A stretch of DNA of 5,217 bases from assembly GCA_011049465.1 (NCBI GenBank), contig DSBP01000196.1:1-5217 (forward strand), given 5' to 3'. Within the stretch, counting starts at the first letter, position 1, and each line of letters begins with the position of its first letter. Position numbers and translations under genes: made by a program. Below are positions 1 through 5,217 of this stretch, in pieces. The notes beneath the pieces were generated by a model. The model had not been told where the DNA came from. It ran no database searches and saw only the letters and a program-made list of their open reading frames with translations. This stretch comes from a bacterium. GTDB lineage: Bacteria; Oederibacteriota; PGYV01; DSBP01.

Positions 1-92
1 CACATCAGTCTATCGTGAAATTAACATGTTCAGGCCCATGGCAATCAGGGAAATTTCTCCGCTGCCTGCCCCGGCCCACCTCAAGCGAAGAC

Positions 93-117
93 AATTTACA
101 ATTTGGAATTTGAATTC
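93..117. repeat. short AATTT-rich tandem run, period 6-7
   Basis: The sequence reads AATTTAC, AATTTGG, AATTTG, AATTC in succession, that is, four AATT-starting units spaced 7, 7 and 6 bases apart. It is AT-rich against a more GC-rich surround, and non-coding. No function can be assigned; it may be part of the same intergenic repeat as the neighbouring palindrome. Confidence 0.4.
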
Positions 118-136
118 AGCAGCAGTTAAATACAAA

Positions 137-212
137 CCCCGCAAAACAAGACGCTTAGAAGGGGACGAGCCCCTTCTCTACAAGTTCATTTTGTTTTTTG
201 CAGACTGCGGGG
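137..212. repeat. imperfect inverted repeat around the 157-177 hairpin
   Basis: The outer ends pair exactly: CCCCGCA at 137-143 with TGCGGGG at 206-212. Inside them, GCAAAACAAGACGCTTAGAAGGGG on the left resembles the reverse complement of the right arm (GCAAAAAACAAAA...CTTGTAGAGAAGGGG), with gaps. The inner 8-bp stem at 157-177 is perfect. The whole could fold as a long interrupted hairpin. It lies entirely between genes. Only one copy is in this window, so whether it is a dispersed element cannot be decided here. Confidence 0.4.
157..177 (-). terminator. hairpin downstream of dus, possible weak terminator
   Basis: A perfect 8-bp inverted repeat, AGAAGGGG / CCCCTTCT, surrounds a 5-base loop, about 50 bases past the dus stop codon. 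On the minus strand it is followed by AAGCGTCTTGTTTTGC, which has a broken T-rich tract and not a clean one. That makes it a plausible but poor intrinsic terminator. The same structure could equally be the core of a dispersed palindromic repeat. Confidence 0.45.
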
Positions 213-229
213 GGGCGGGAAATTTATAC

Positions 230-1171
230 TTATATTCCAAACTCCGACCTCAGCAGGACTTTTACTTCGGCCGCGCTCTCCTGCATAACCAGCCTCTTTC
301 TCAGCTCCGCGGCTCCGTCAAAACCTTTTATGTACTTCGCGTAAAACTTCCTCATCTCAAGCAGCCCTCTGCCGCCTTTAAACTCAACAAGAAGTTCCAG
401 GTGGCGCAGAGCCGCCTCAACACGCTCCGTTAACGAGGGTACATATCCCGGCTCTTTAATCTGCTTAAAAATAAAGGGGTTGCCTATCGCTGCCCTGCCT
501 ATCATAACAGCGTCGCATCCTGTCTCCTCAATCATGGCCCGCGCCGACTCCCTGTCCGTCACATCGCCATTGCCTATTATGAAACACTTTGAGGCTTCCT
601 TGAGTTTTTTTATGTGGCTCCGGTCCGCCTTTCCGGAAAACATCTGGCCGCGCGTCCTCGGGTGCAGGGTGATTATTGATACGCCGGCGTCTTCGGCGAT
701 TTTCGCAATCTCAAGATAGTTGAGGCTCTCCATATCCCAGCCAATGCGCATTTTAACTGAAACAGGCGTCTTTTTTACCGCGCCGGTTACCGCCTTGATT
801 GTCTCTGCCACAGAAGAAATATCCTTGTGGTGATATGCCCCGCCGCCCGCCTTTACCACCTTCTGGACAGGACAGCCAAAGTTGATATCAATAAGGTCAA
901 ACCCGGCTTTTTCCGCGGCTTCAGCTGCCTGCGCGTACCGCTTTTGCCCGTTTCCAAAGAGCTGAATTCCAACAGGCCTCTCATCATCGCTGAAATAGAG
1001 GAGTTTTTCCACGCGCTCCCGCTTTATTGAGATTGAATGTATATTTATCATCTCCGTAAAGACAAGGGAAGCTCCGTACTCTTTGCATAAGAGCCTGAAT
1101 GGATGGTCAGTATACCCCGCGAGCGGCGCAAGTACATATGGAAATAACCTTATCTTTTCAATAATTTCCAT
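230..1171 (-). CDS. dusB: tRNA-dihydrouridine synthase, DusB-like
   Basis: This 313-residue FMN- and NADPH-dependent enzyme reduces uridine to dihydrouridine in tRNA. It is a TIM barrel followed by a helical C-terminal domain. Visible motifs are LAPLAGYTDHPFR (14-26), TEMINIHSI (39-47), GIQLFGN (68-74), DINFGCPVQKVVKAGGGA (95-112) with catalytic C100, VKMRIGW (139-145), LHPRTRGQMFSGKAD (169-183), IIGNGDV (198-204) and MIGRAAIGNPFIF (223-235). The phosphate-binding GNGDV and GR motifs fit FMN binding. The C-terminal FYAKYIKGFDGAAELRKRL (276-294) is typical of the NifR3/DusB branch, so DusB is more likely than DusA or DusC, though the subfamily is less certain than the family. The frame stays open upstream to 1348, but that part is antisense-free overlap with the MgtC gene and lacks Dus homology; the true start is the ATG at 1171, in a TAATG overlap with the MgtC stop. 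No strong Shine-Dalgarno is present, so coupling is likely. It is the last gene of the visible operon. Confidence 0.95.
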   Translation of the reverse strand: MEIIEKIRLFPYVLAPLAGYTDHPFRLLCKEYGASLVFTEMINIHSISIKRERVEKLLYFSDDERPVGIQLFGNGQKRYAQAAEAAEKAGFDLIDINFGCPVQKVVKAGGGAYHHKDISSVAETIKAVTGAVKKTPVSVKMRIGWDMESLNYLEIAKIAEDAGVSIITLHPRTRGQMFSGKADRSHIKKLKEASKCFIIGNGDVTDRESARAMIEETGCDAVMIGRAAIGNPFIFKQIKEPGYVPSLTERVEAALRHLELLVEFKGGRGLLEMRKFYAKYIKGFDGAAELRKRLVMQESAAEVKVLLRSEFGI

Positions 1172-1647
1172 TATTGTTTCGGCTGCCTGCCTTTGGCGGC
1201 TTTTTCTCTGATTTTTCTGACCCTTCCTGTTACAGCGTCGGATACCCGGTTTGTCACAGCGAATACTATAAGTATCGCGACAGCTGCCATTCCGGCCATT
1301 TGATACATACCCGCTCCCACAGCAAGCCCAAGCCCCGCGACAGCCCAAAGGCTCGCCGCTGTCGTGAGGCCGTGCACAGAACCGCCGGACTGGATTATTG
1401 TCCCCGCGCCGAGAAAACCTATTCCGGTCACAACCTGCGCCGCTATCCTTCCCGGGTCAACCGGCGTCTCGCCGTTATACTGCATGTGAATATACAGGGA
1501 AACAAGCATGAAAATAGTGGAGCCGAGCCCCACCATTATGTGCGTCTTAACGCCAGCGGGCTTATGTTTTATCTCCCTGTCAAGCCCGATTAATCCCGCT
1601 ATCAGGATTATCAGGCCCATCTTAGCCGCAATCTCAGTGTATTCCAT
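1171..1647 (-). CDS. MgtC/SapB family membrane protein
   Basis: This is a 158-residue inner-membrane protein of the MgtC/SapB/YhiD family. It has about four hydrophobic segments (roughly 8-22, 36-54, 68-86 and 97-131). Family signatures are GLIGLDREIKHKPAGVKTH (18-36), GLGSTIFM (40-47), DPGRIAAQVVTGIGFLGAGTI (64-84) and GLTTAASLWAVAGLGLA (93-109). The tail (141-158) is basic and probably cytoplasmic. It lacks the C-terminal soluble domain of Salmonella MgtC, so it matches the shorter SapB-like forms. Family members are linked to magnesium limitation, acid survival and, for MgtC, inhibition of ATP synthase, but function here is unproven. I chose the ATG at 1647: the Shine-Dalgarno lies 7 bases before it. 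The TTG two codons earlier (1653) sits only 1 base from that site and is unlikely as a start. The stop TAA shares its last A with the dus ATG. Confidence 0.93.
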   Translation of the reverse strand: MEYTEIAAKMGLIILIAGLIGLDREIKHKPAGVKTHIMVGLGSTIFMLVSLYIHMQYNGETPVDPGRIAAQVVTGIGFLGAGTIIQSGGSVHGLTTAASLWAVAGLGLAVGAGMYQMAGMAAVAILIVFAVTNRVSDAVTGRVRKIREKAAKGRQPKQ

Positions 1648-1654
1648 TCTCAAG

Positions 1655-1662
1655 CCTCCTCT
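1655..1662 (-). promoter_or_regulatory. ribosome binding site that fixes the MgtC-family start
   Basis: The minus strand reads AGAGGAGG here, a strong Shine-Dalgarno sequence, the best in the window. It lies 7 bases before the ATG at 1647-1645 but only 1 base before the in-frame TTG at 1653-1651, which argues for the ATG. It overlaps the gap just after the tsaD stop codon. Confidence 0.85.
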
Positions 1663-2667
1663 TTAAATTTTTAATTCCGGTACGGCTTCTATGCCCATAT
1701 CCGAGCTTTTGCCTTTTTTCAGGTAAAGATAACCCGTATAGGCTATCATTCCCGCGTTGTCAGTGCAAAGAAGCAGCGAAGGAACAAAAACCCTTATTTT
1801 TTTCTCCACTCCAAGTTTTTCAAGCTCTTCCTTCAGGCATTTGTTTGCCGCAACCCCGCCCGACACCGCTATGATTCCTGCCTCACGAACCGCCAATATG
1901 GCGCGCAGCCTGTTTACCACTGCGCGGACAACCGCCTTCTGGAAAGCAGCGGCAACATCATTGATTGAGACTTCTCCCGCTTCCAGTTTTTTCCTGTTGC
2001 GCTGCAGGTAATAAAGCACCGCTGTCTTTATTCCACTGAATGAAAAATCAAATCCCTTTGCCTTCATCTGCGCCTGCGGAAAGATGATTTTTTTTGTATC
2101 GCCTTCTTTCGCGGCCGCGCTGACAGAAGGGCCGCCCGGATAAGGCAGCCCCATCATCTTGGCAGCCTTGTCAAACGCCTCTCCTGCCGCGTCATCACGC
2201 GTCTGCGCTATAAGTTCGTATTCGCCTATGCCCCGCGCGAAATATATGTTTGTGTGCCCGCCGGATACAACAACACCTATAAACGGAAATGCCATCTCCT
2301 TAAATTCGAGGAACGGGCTCAGAAGATGCGCCTCAAGATGGTTCACGCCGGCAAAGGGTATCTTGAGCGCGTAAGCCAGCGCCTTTGCGTATGAAAGCCC
2401 TGTAATCAGCGGCCCTGCCAGCCCCGGGCCGTACGTAACGGCTATTCCGCCCAGCTGCCCGAAGCCCATACCCGCTTTGGAGAGCGCCTCGTCAACAACA
2501 ACGGGAAGCTTGTTTAAATGCTCCCTTGCCGCTATCTCCGGCACAACTCCACCGAACACCCTGTGAAAATCAACCTGGGAGAATATTACATTTGAAAGCA
2601 GCCGCTCTCCGTCATAAACAGCGGCCGAAGTCTCATCGCAGGAGGTCTCAATACCAAGAACAACCAT
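1663..2667 (-). CDS. tsaD: tRNA N6-adenosine threonylcarbamoyltransferase TsaD
   Basis: TsaD (Kae1/YgjD/Gcp family) transfers the threonylcarbamoyl group from threonylcarbamoyl-AMP to A37 of ANN-decoding tRNAs, working in the cytoplasm with TsaB and TsaE. The 334-residue length is normal for the bacterial protein. The N-terminal motif is GIETSCDETSAAV (5-17). The metal-binding histidines are H110 and H114 in NHLEAHLLSP, and the third metal ligand is D303 in CTDNAGMIA. Other signatures are VVSGGHTN (133-140), DDAAGEAFDKAAKMMGLPYPGGP (158-180), FSFSGIKTAV (209-218) and VSGGVAANKCLKEEL (268-282). The ATG start is supported by GGAG at 2679-2676, with an 8-base spacer. A 22-base gap separates it from the deacetylase. 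The older annotation as O-sialoglycoprotein endopeptidase is obsolete. TsaB, TsaC and TsaE are not in this window. Nothing looks damaged, and the identification is very secure. Confidence 0.98.
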   Translation of the reverse strand: MVVLGIETSCDETSAAVYDGERLLSNVIFSQVDFHRVFGGVVPEIAAREHLNKLPVVVDEALSKAGMGFGQLGGIAVTYGPGLAGPLITGLSYAKALAYALKIPFAGVNHLEAHLLSPFLEFKEMAFPFIGVVVSGGHTNIYFARGIGEYELIAQTRDDAAGEAFDKAAKMMGLPYPGGPSVSAAAKEGDTKKIIFPQAQMKAKGFDFSFSGIKTAVLYYLQRNRKKLEAGEVSINDVAAAFQKAVVRAVVNRLRAILAVREAGIIAVSGGVAANKCLKEELEKLGVEKKIRVFVPSLLLCTDNAGMIAYTGYLYLKKGKSSDMGIEAVPELKI

Positions 2668-2675
2668 TTTTTTGG

Positions 2676-2679
2676 CTCC
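2676..2679 (-). promoter_or_regulatory. ribosome binding site of tsaD
   Basis: The minus strand reads GGAG, with an 8-base A-rich spacer to the tsaD ATG at 2667. It lies in the 22-base gap after the deacetylase stop codon and supports the chosen start. Confidence 0.7.
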
Positions 2680-2689
2680 GTCACATGAA

Positions 2690-3730
2690 TTAAAAGACTA
2701 TTTCCGCGGGATAAACAAACTCAAAACCCTCTTTTTCCGCCTTTTCCATCAGAACAGCCAGCGTCCTCAGCGTTACCGGGTCATCATGCCCGAGCCCCAC
2801 GGCGTATCCCCTGCTTTTTGCCGCGCGTTTTAACTGCTCGAACTGTCCAGTTATGTATTTTTCATCCTTTTCATTGTCGATAAAGATATCCCGTTTTGAC
2901 GACTTAACGCCCATCCTCGCGGCCAGTTTGTATCCTATGGTGTCGGGCGTGGTGAGGCTGTCGATGAAAAACAGGTTCCTTTCCTTTATCTCGTTTAAGA
3001 CTATTCTCATTATCCTGTGGCTCGTAGTTGCAAGAGAACCCTGATGGTTGTTTATCCCGGTAAACCCCCTGACTTCAGCAATATGTGTGTCGAGCGCGTA
3101 TTTAACCTCTCCCTCGGACATGTTTGCTTTTATTGTGTTTTTCTCAAGCGGGAGCTTTGTCTTTGGCTCCATGGGAAGGTGCAGCATAACCGCTTTTGCC
3201 CCGGCCGCAGCCTCCTTTGCGGCGAGGGAAGAATACGGGAGCCCGGGCAATATTGCCGCGGCAAACGGCTGCTTTATTGATTTAAGATAAGGAATTCCCT
3301 TTGTATTGTATCCCCAGTCATCAAGTATTACCGCTATTTTGGGCCTGTTGTTTCTGATGAACCTTGCCTTAAAGGCCGTTTTCTTGCCGTAAAAAACCGA
3401 GACGATAACGGAGTCCGCGTTTTCAGACGCAACTTCGGTTACGTCTGTTTTTGTGCCGCTGTTTTTTTTCGTAAAATCCGCGAATATTTTTCTAATATCA
3501 TCCGTCGAATACCTGAGCGGCAGCCTGCATGTAATGTCCCTTTTATTTCTGCCCGCAGTTATGAGAAGCGGGTCAATAAGCATCTCTTTGACCGTAAAAT
3601 CATATGCCGCCGCACTTATGCCGGCAGCGGCCTCCTGCCTGCGCGGTTCCGCGTGGTTTTTTTCATAGTATAACCATACAGCCGCGGCGAGCAATCCGGC
3701 GCCGATAAACCCGAAAACAATTTTTTTCAT
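2690..3730 (-). CDS. divergent polysaccharide deacetylase (YibQ/DUF610 family)
   Basis: This 346-residue protein probably works in the periplasm. Residues 5-21 are one hydrophobic segment after MKK, acting as signal or N-terminal anchor. Residues about 25-128 are a linker or small domain I do not recognise. The NodB-like barrel follows from about 130: AVILDDWG (D137, D138), LHLPMEP (183-189), GINNHQGS (225-232), FFIDS (254-258), RDIFID (280-285) and GLGHDDP (312-318). These are the ordered landmarks of the divergent deacetylase family, which is related to carbohydrate esterase family 4. Retained Asp and His residues suggest a metal site, but substrate and activity are poorly established for this family; peptidoglycan or another envelope glycan is an inference. 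The ATG directly follows the protease TAA (TAAATG), with GGGG at 3739-3736 as a weak ribosome site, so translation is likely coupled. YibQ-type genes are commonly found beside envC and ctp genes, which supports an envelope role. Confidence 0.9.
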   Translation of the reverse strand: MKKIVFGFIGAGLLAAAVWLYYEKNHAEPRRQEAAAGISAAAYDFTVKEMLIDPLLITAGRNKRDITCRLPLRYSTDDIRKIFADFTKKNSGTKTDVTEVASENADSVIVSVFYGKKTAFKARFIRNNRPKIAVILDDWGYNTKGIPYLKSIKQPFAAAILPGLPYSSLAAKEAAAGAKAVMLHLPMEPKTKLPLEKNTIKANMSEGEVKYALDTHIAEVRGFTGINNHQGSLATTSHRIMRIVLNEIKERNLFFIDSLTTPDTIGYKLAARMGVKSSKRDIFIDNEKDEKYITGQFEQLKRAAKSRGYAVGLGHDDPVTLRTLAVLMEKAEKEGFEFVYPAEIVF

Positions 3731-5209
3731 TTACGCCCCGGCTTTAAGCTTCGCGAGCGCGTTTAAAAAATCAACGGCCCGCCTTATCTGCACGTCGTTT
3801 TCAACAGAGACTTTTCTTTCTTCCTCCCTGCCCTTGTGCTTTTTGGCGATTTCGCTTTTAAGCCACCTGAGGATGGTTTCCCTGTCCGCGGCCATTTCAT
3901 GGTCGAGTATTTCTATCTCCTTTTTCCTTAAAAACTTCCTGAACTCGTCAAGCAGCGCATTCTCGGGCGTCTTTTTAAAAAGAACCTTCACATCCGTCTC
4001 CGATACCTTTACGGATTCTTTTTGCGCGAGCGAAACGAGCCCGTCAGGATTCTTCTTCAGAAACTCTCCCGCGAACCCCTCAAAATAGCCCTTGTCAAAA
4101 AGATTGGAGGTATACGCGGTGGGAATGGGCTCCTCAAGTATTATGTCCGGCTTAATCCCCACTCCGTGTATTTTTCTGCCGCTGGGCGTCATATACTGCG
4201 CGGTCGTGAGCCTGAGCGCGGAGCCGCCTGACAGTGGTATTATCGTCTGGACAGAACCCTTGCCGAATGACTGTGTCCCGATTATTACGGCGCGGTTATG
4301 GTCCTGCAGAGCGCCTGACAATATCTCCGAGGCAGACGCGCTTCCCCTGTTAATAAGCACGGCAATATCGCCCTTAAAATCCATGTTCCTCGACGACTTA
4401 AATTCCATGCCTTTTGTCTTTGCCCTTCCTTCGGTATATACTATCAGCCTGTCTTTGGGAAGAAAAAACTCAGCCACCCGTACAGCCTGGTCAAGCAGCC
4501 CTCCGGGGTTGTTTCTCAAATCAATTATCAGCCTCTCCGCCTTGGACTTCGCGAGGCTTTTAAGGGCCCTGTCAACAGCGCCTGCGGCGTCGCCCATAAA
4601 CTCATTTATCCTTAAGTAACCTGTCCCGTCCTCGAGCACAGAATACCTGACGGTCCTTATCTTAATCACGGCCCTTGTAATCGTAAAATCCCTGAGCCTC
4701 TGCTCTATTCCGCGCTGTATCTGTATTGTTACCTTTGTTCCGGGCGTGCCCCTGAGTTTATGCACGGCGTCAAGAACCTCGATCCCCTCTGTTGACTCTC
4801 CTTCAATGGTCATGATTTTGTCGCCCGCTTTGATGCCGGCCTCATAAGCAGGCGTGTCCTCAATAGGAGCGACAACCATAAGCTGTCCGTCTTTTACCGC
4901 TATTTCAATGCCCAGCCCGCCGAACTCGGCTTTTGTGTCCTCATTCATATCCTTGTATCTCTGCGGGTCAAGGTACTGGGAAAAAGGGTCAACATGTGAG
5001 ACCATCCCCTTTATTGCGCTTTCAGTAAGCTCTGACGGCACCACTTTTTCCTCATCAACATAATTATTCTTGAGTATCGAATAGACCTCCATCAGAGGCT
5101 TTAAAGCTTCATACTCATCAGCCTTTCCCCCGCCGCCGCCAAACAAAAACGCGAAACAAACAGCGGGAATAACAATCAAAACCGCAGTCAAAAACGCTTT
5201 TTTCTTCAT
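3731..5209 (-). CDS. ctpA: S41 family carboxyl-terminal processing protease (CtpA/Prc type)
   Basis: This is a 492-residue serine protease that acts outside the cytoplasmic membrane and trims or degrades envelope proteins from their C-termini. Residues 1-20 form a basic, hydrophobic signal peptide or membrane anchor (MKKK, then LTAVLIVIPAV), followed by a glycine run. A helical N-terminal part (about 33-92) precedes a PDZ domain (about 95-180, with FGGLGIEI and AGIKAGDKI) and the S41 core (about 185-360, with DLRNNPGGLL). By alignment with CtpB-type enzymes, the catalytic serine is S292 in GSASASEI, the lysine is K317 in SFGKGSVQ, and the glutamine is Q321. The spacing of 25 and 4 residues matches the family. 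Residues about 365-492 form a charged C-terminal extension of unknown role. The ATG start opens a typical export signal. Only 8 bases upstream are visible, without a clear Shine-Dalgarno. The stop abuts the next gene's ATG. Family assignment is very secure; the substrate is unknown. Confidence 0.96.
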   Translation of the reverse strand: MKKKAFLTAVLIVIPAVCFAFLFGGGGGKADEYEALKPLMEVYSILKNNYVDEEKVVPSELTESAIKGMVSHVDPFSQYLDPQRYKDMNEDTKAEFGGLGIEIAVKDGQLMVVAPIEDTPAYEAGIKAGDKIMTIEGESTEGIEVLDAVHKLRGTPGTKVTIQIQRGIEQRLRDFTITRAVIKIRTVRYSVLEDGTGYLRINEFMGDAAGAVDRALKSLAKSKAERLIIDLRNNPGGLLDQAVRVAEFFLPKDRLIVYTEGRAKTKGMEFKSSRNMDFKGDIAVLINRGSASASEILSGALQDHNRAVIIGTQSFGKGSVQTIIPLSGGSALRLTTAQYMTPSGRKIHGVGIKPDIILEEPIPTAYTSNLFDKGYFEGFAGEFLKKNPDGLVSLAQKESVKVSETDVKVLFKKTPENALLDEFRKFLRKKEIEILDHEMAADRETILRWLKSEIAKKHKGREEERKVSVENDVQIRRAVDFLNALAKLKAGA

Positions 5210-5217
5210 TACAGGCC

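Larger units (their letters stand above)
1..229. other. gene-free left end
   Basis: I see no supportable gene here. A plus-strand frame is open from 2 to 433, but it runs through the palindrome and then antisense into dus, and has no recognisable protein features. On the minus strand all candidate frames meet stops within a few codons before the edge. The stretch contains the AATTT-rich run, the inverted repeat and a run of seven G at 209-215. No convincing promoter was found. Confidence 0.6.

Noticed and set aside
10..45. possible minus-strand sigma-70 promoter near the left edge (CTGATT - 17 bases - GTTAAT)
   Set aside because: Only about half of the -35 and four of six -10 positions match, and no downstream gene is visible, so chance explains it.
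26..433. plus-strand open frame of 135 codons
   Set aside because: It crosses the palindrome and then runs antisense through the dus 3' end. The translation is low-complexity with no family motif and no ribosome site of note.
1172..1348. 59-residue N-terminal extension of the dus frame
   Set aside because: It overlaps the MgtC gene out of frame, is Cys/Arg/Gly-rich with no Dus similarity, and a TAATG junction gives a natural start at 1171 directly before the conserved barrel.
1174..1593. plus-strand open frame of 139 codons
   Set aside because: It is antisense to the MgtC-family gene, with Arg/His/Ser-rich translation and no recognisable domain.
4092..4619. plus-strand open frame of 175 codons inside ctp
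   Set aside because: It is fully antisense to the conserved PDZ/S41 coding region; its Ser/Pro/Leu-rich composition is what a shadow frame gives.
5144..5158. possible lipoprotein signal in the protease N-terminus (cysteine 18)
   Set aside because: The residues before the cysteine are P-A-V, and Val at the -1 position does not fit a lipobox; a normal signal peptide or anchor is more likely.
1..5217. CRISPR array, tRNA/rRNA genes, insertion sequence or phage genes
   Set aside because: No regularly spaced repeats, cloverleaf-like or rRNA-like sequence, transposase or integrase motifs were seen; nearly all the window is accounted for by five housekeeping genes.

Overview
The window shows five complete protein-coding genes. 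All lie on the minus strand and are packed head to tail from about 5209 down to 230, followed by about 230 bases without a gene at the left end. In transcription order they are: a periplasmic S41 carboxyl-terminal processing protease (5209-3731), a divergent polysaccharide deacetylase of the YibQ/DUF610 type (3730-2690), the tRNA t6A synthesis protein TsaD (2667-1663), a small MgtC/SapB-family membrane protein (1647-1171) and a DusB-like tRNA-dihydrouridine synthase (1171-230). Junctions range from a 1-base overlap to a 22-base gap. There is no room for an internal promoter outside coding sequence, so this reads as one operon whose promoter lies beyond the right edge.

The organism is a bacterium of middling GC content. 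The YibQ-type deacetylase directly behind an S41 protease is an arrangement known from diderm (Gram-negative-type) bacteria, where these genes often follow an EnvC-like murein hydrolase activator. The protein sequences suggest an uncultured Nitrospirota- or Desulfobacterota-like lineage, but this is a guess from style and cannot be settled without searches.

The first two genes act in the cell envelope (periplasmic proteolysis and probable cell-wall or polysaccharide remodelling). TsaD and Dus modify tRNA: threonylcarbamoylation of A37 and dihydrouridine formation in the D-loop region. The MgtC-like protein is an inner-membrane protein of uncertain role. This is a housekeeping operon and not a specialised system. 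All five reading frames are intact, with recognisable catalytic residues in the four enzymes.

The left end (1-229) holds no supportable gene. It carries a perfect 8-bp hairpin (157-177) inside a looser inverted repeat (about 137-212), and a short AT-rich run of AATTT units at period 6-7 (93-117). The hairpin could be a weak terminator for the operon or a copy of a dispersed palindromic repeat. I found no evidence of a previously undescribed system here. The repeat region and a few departures from family motifs are the only points worth a second look.
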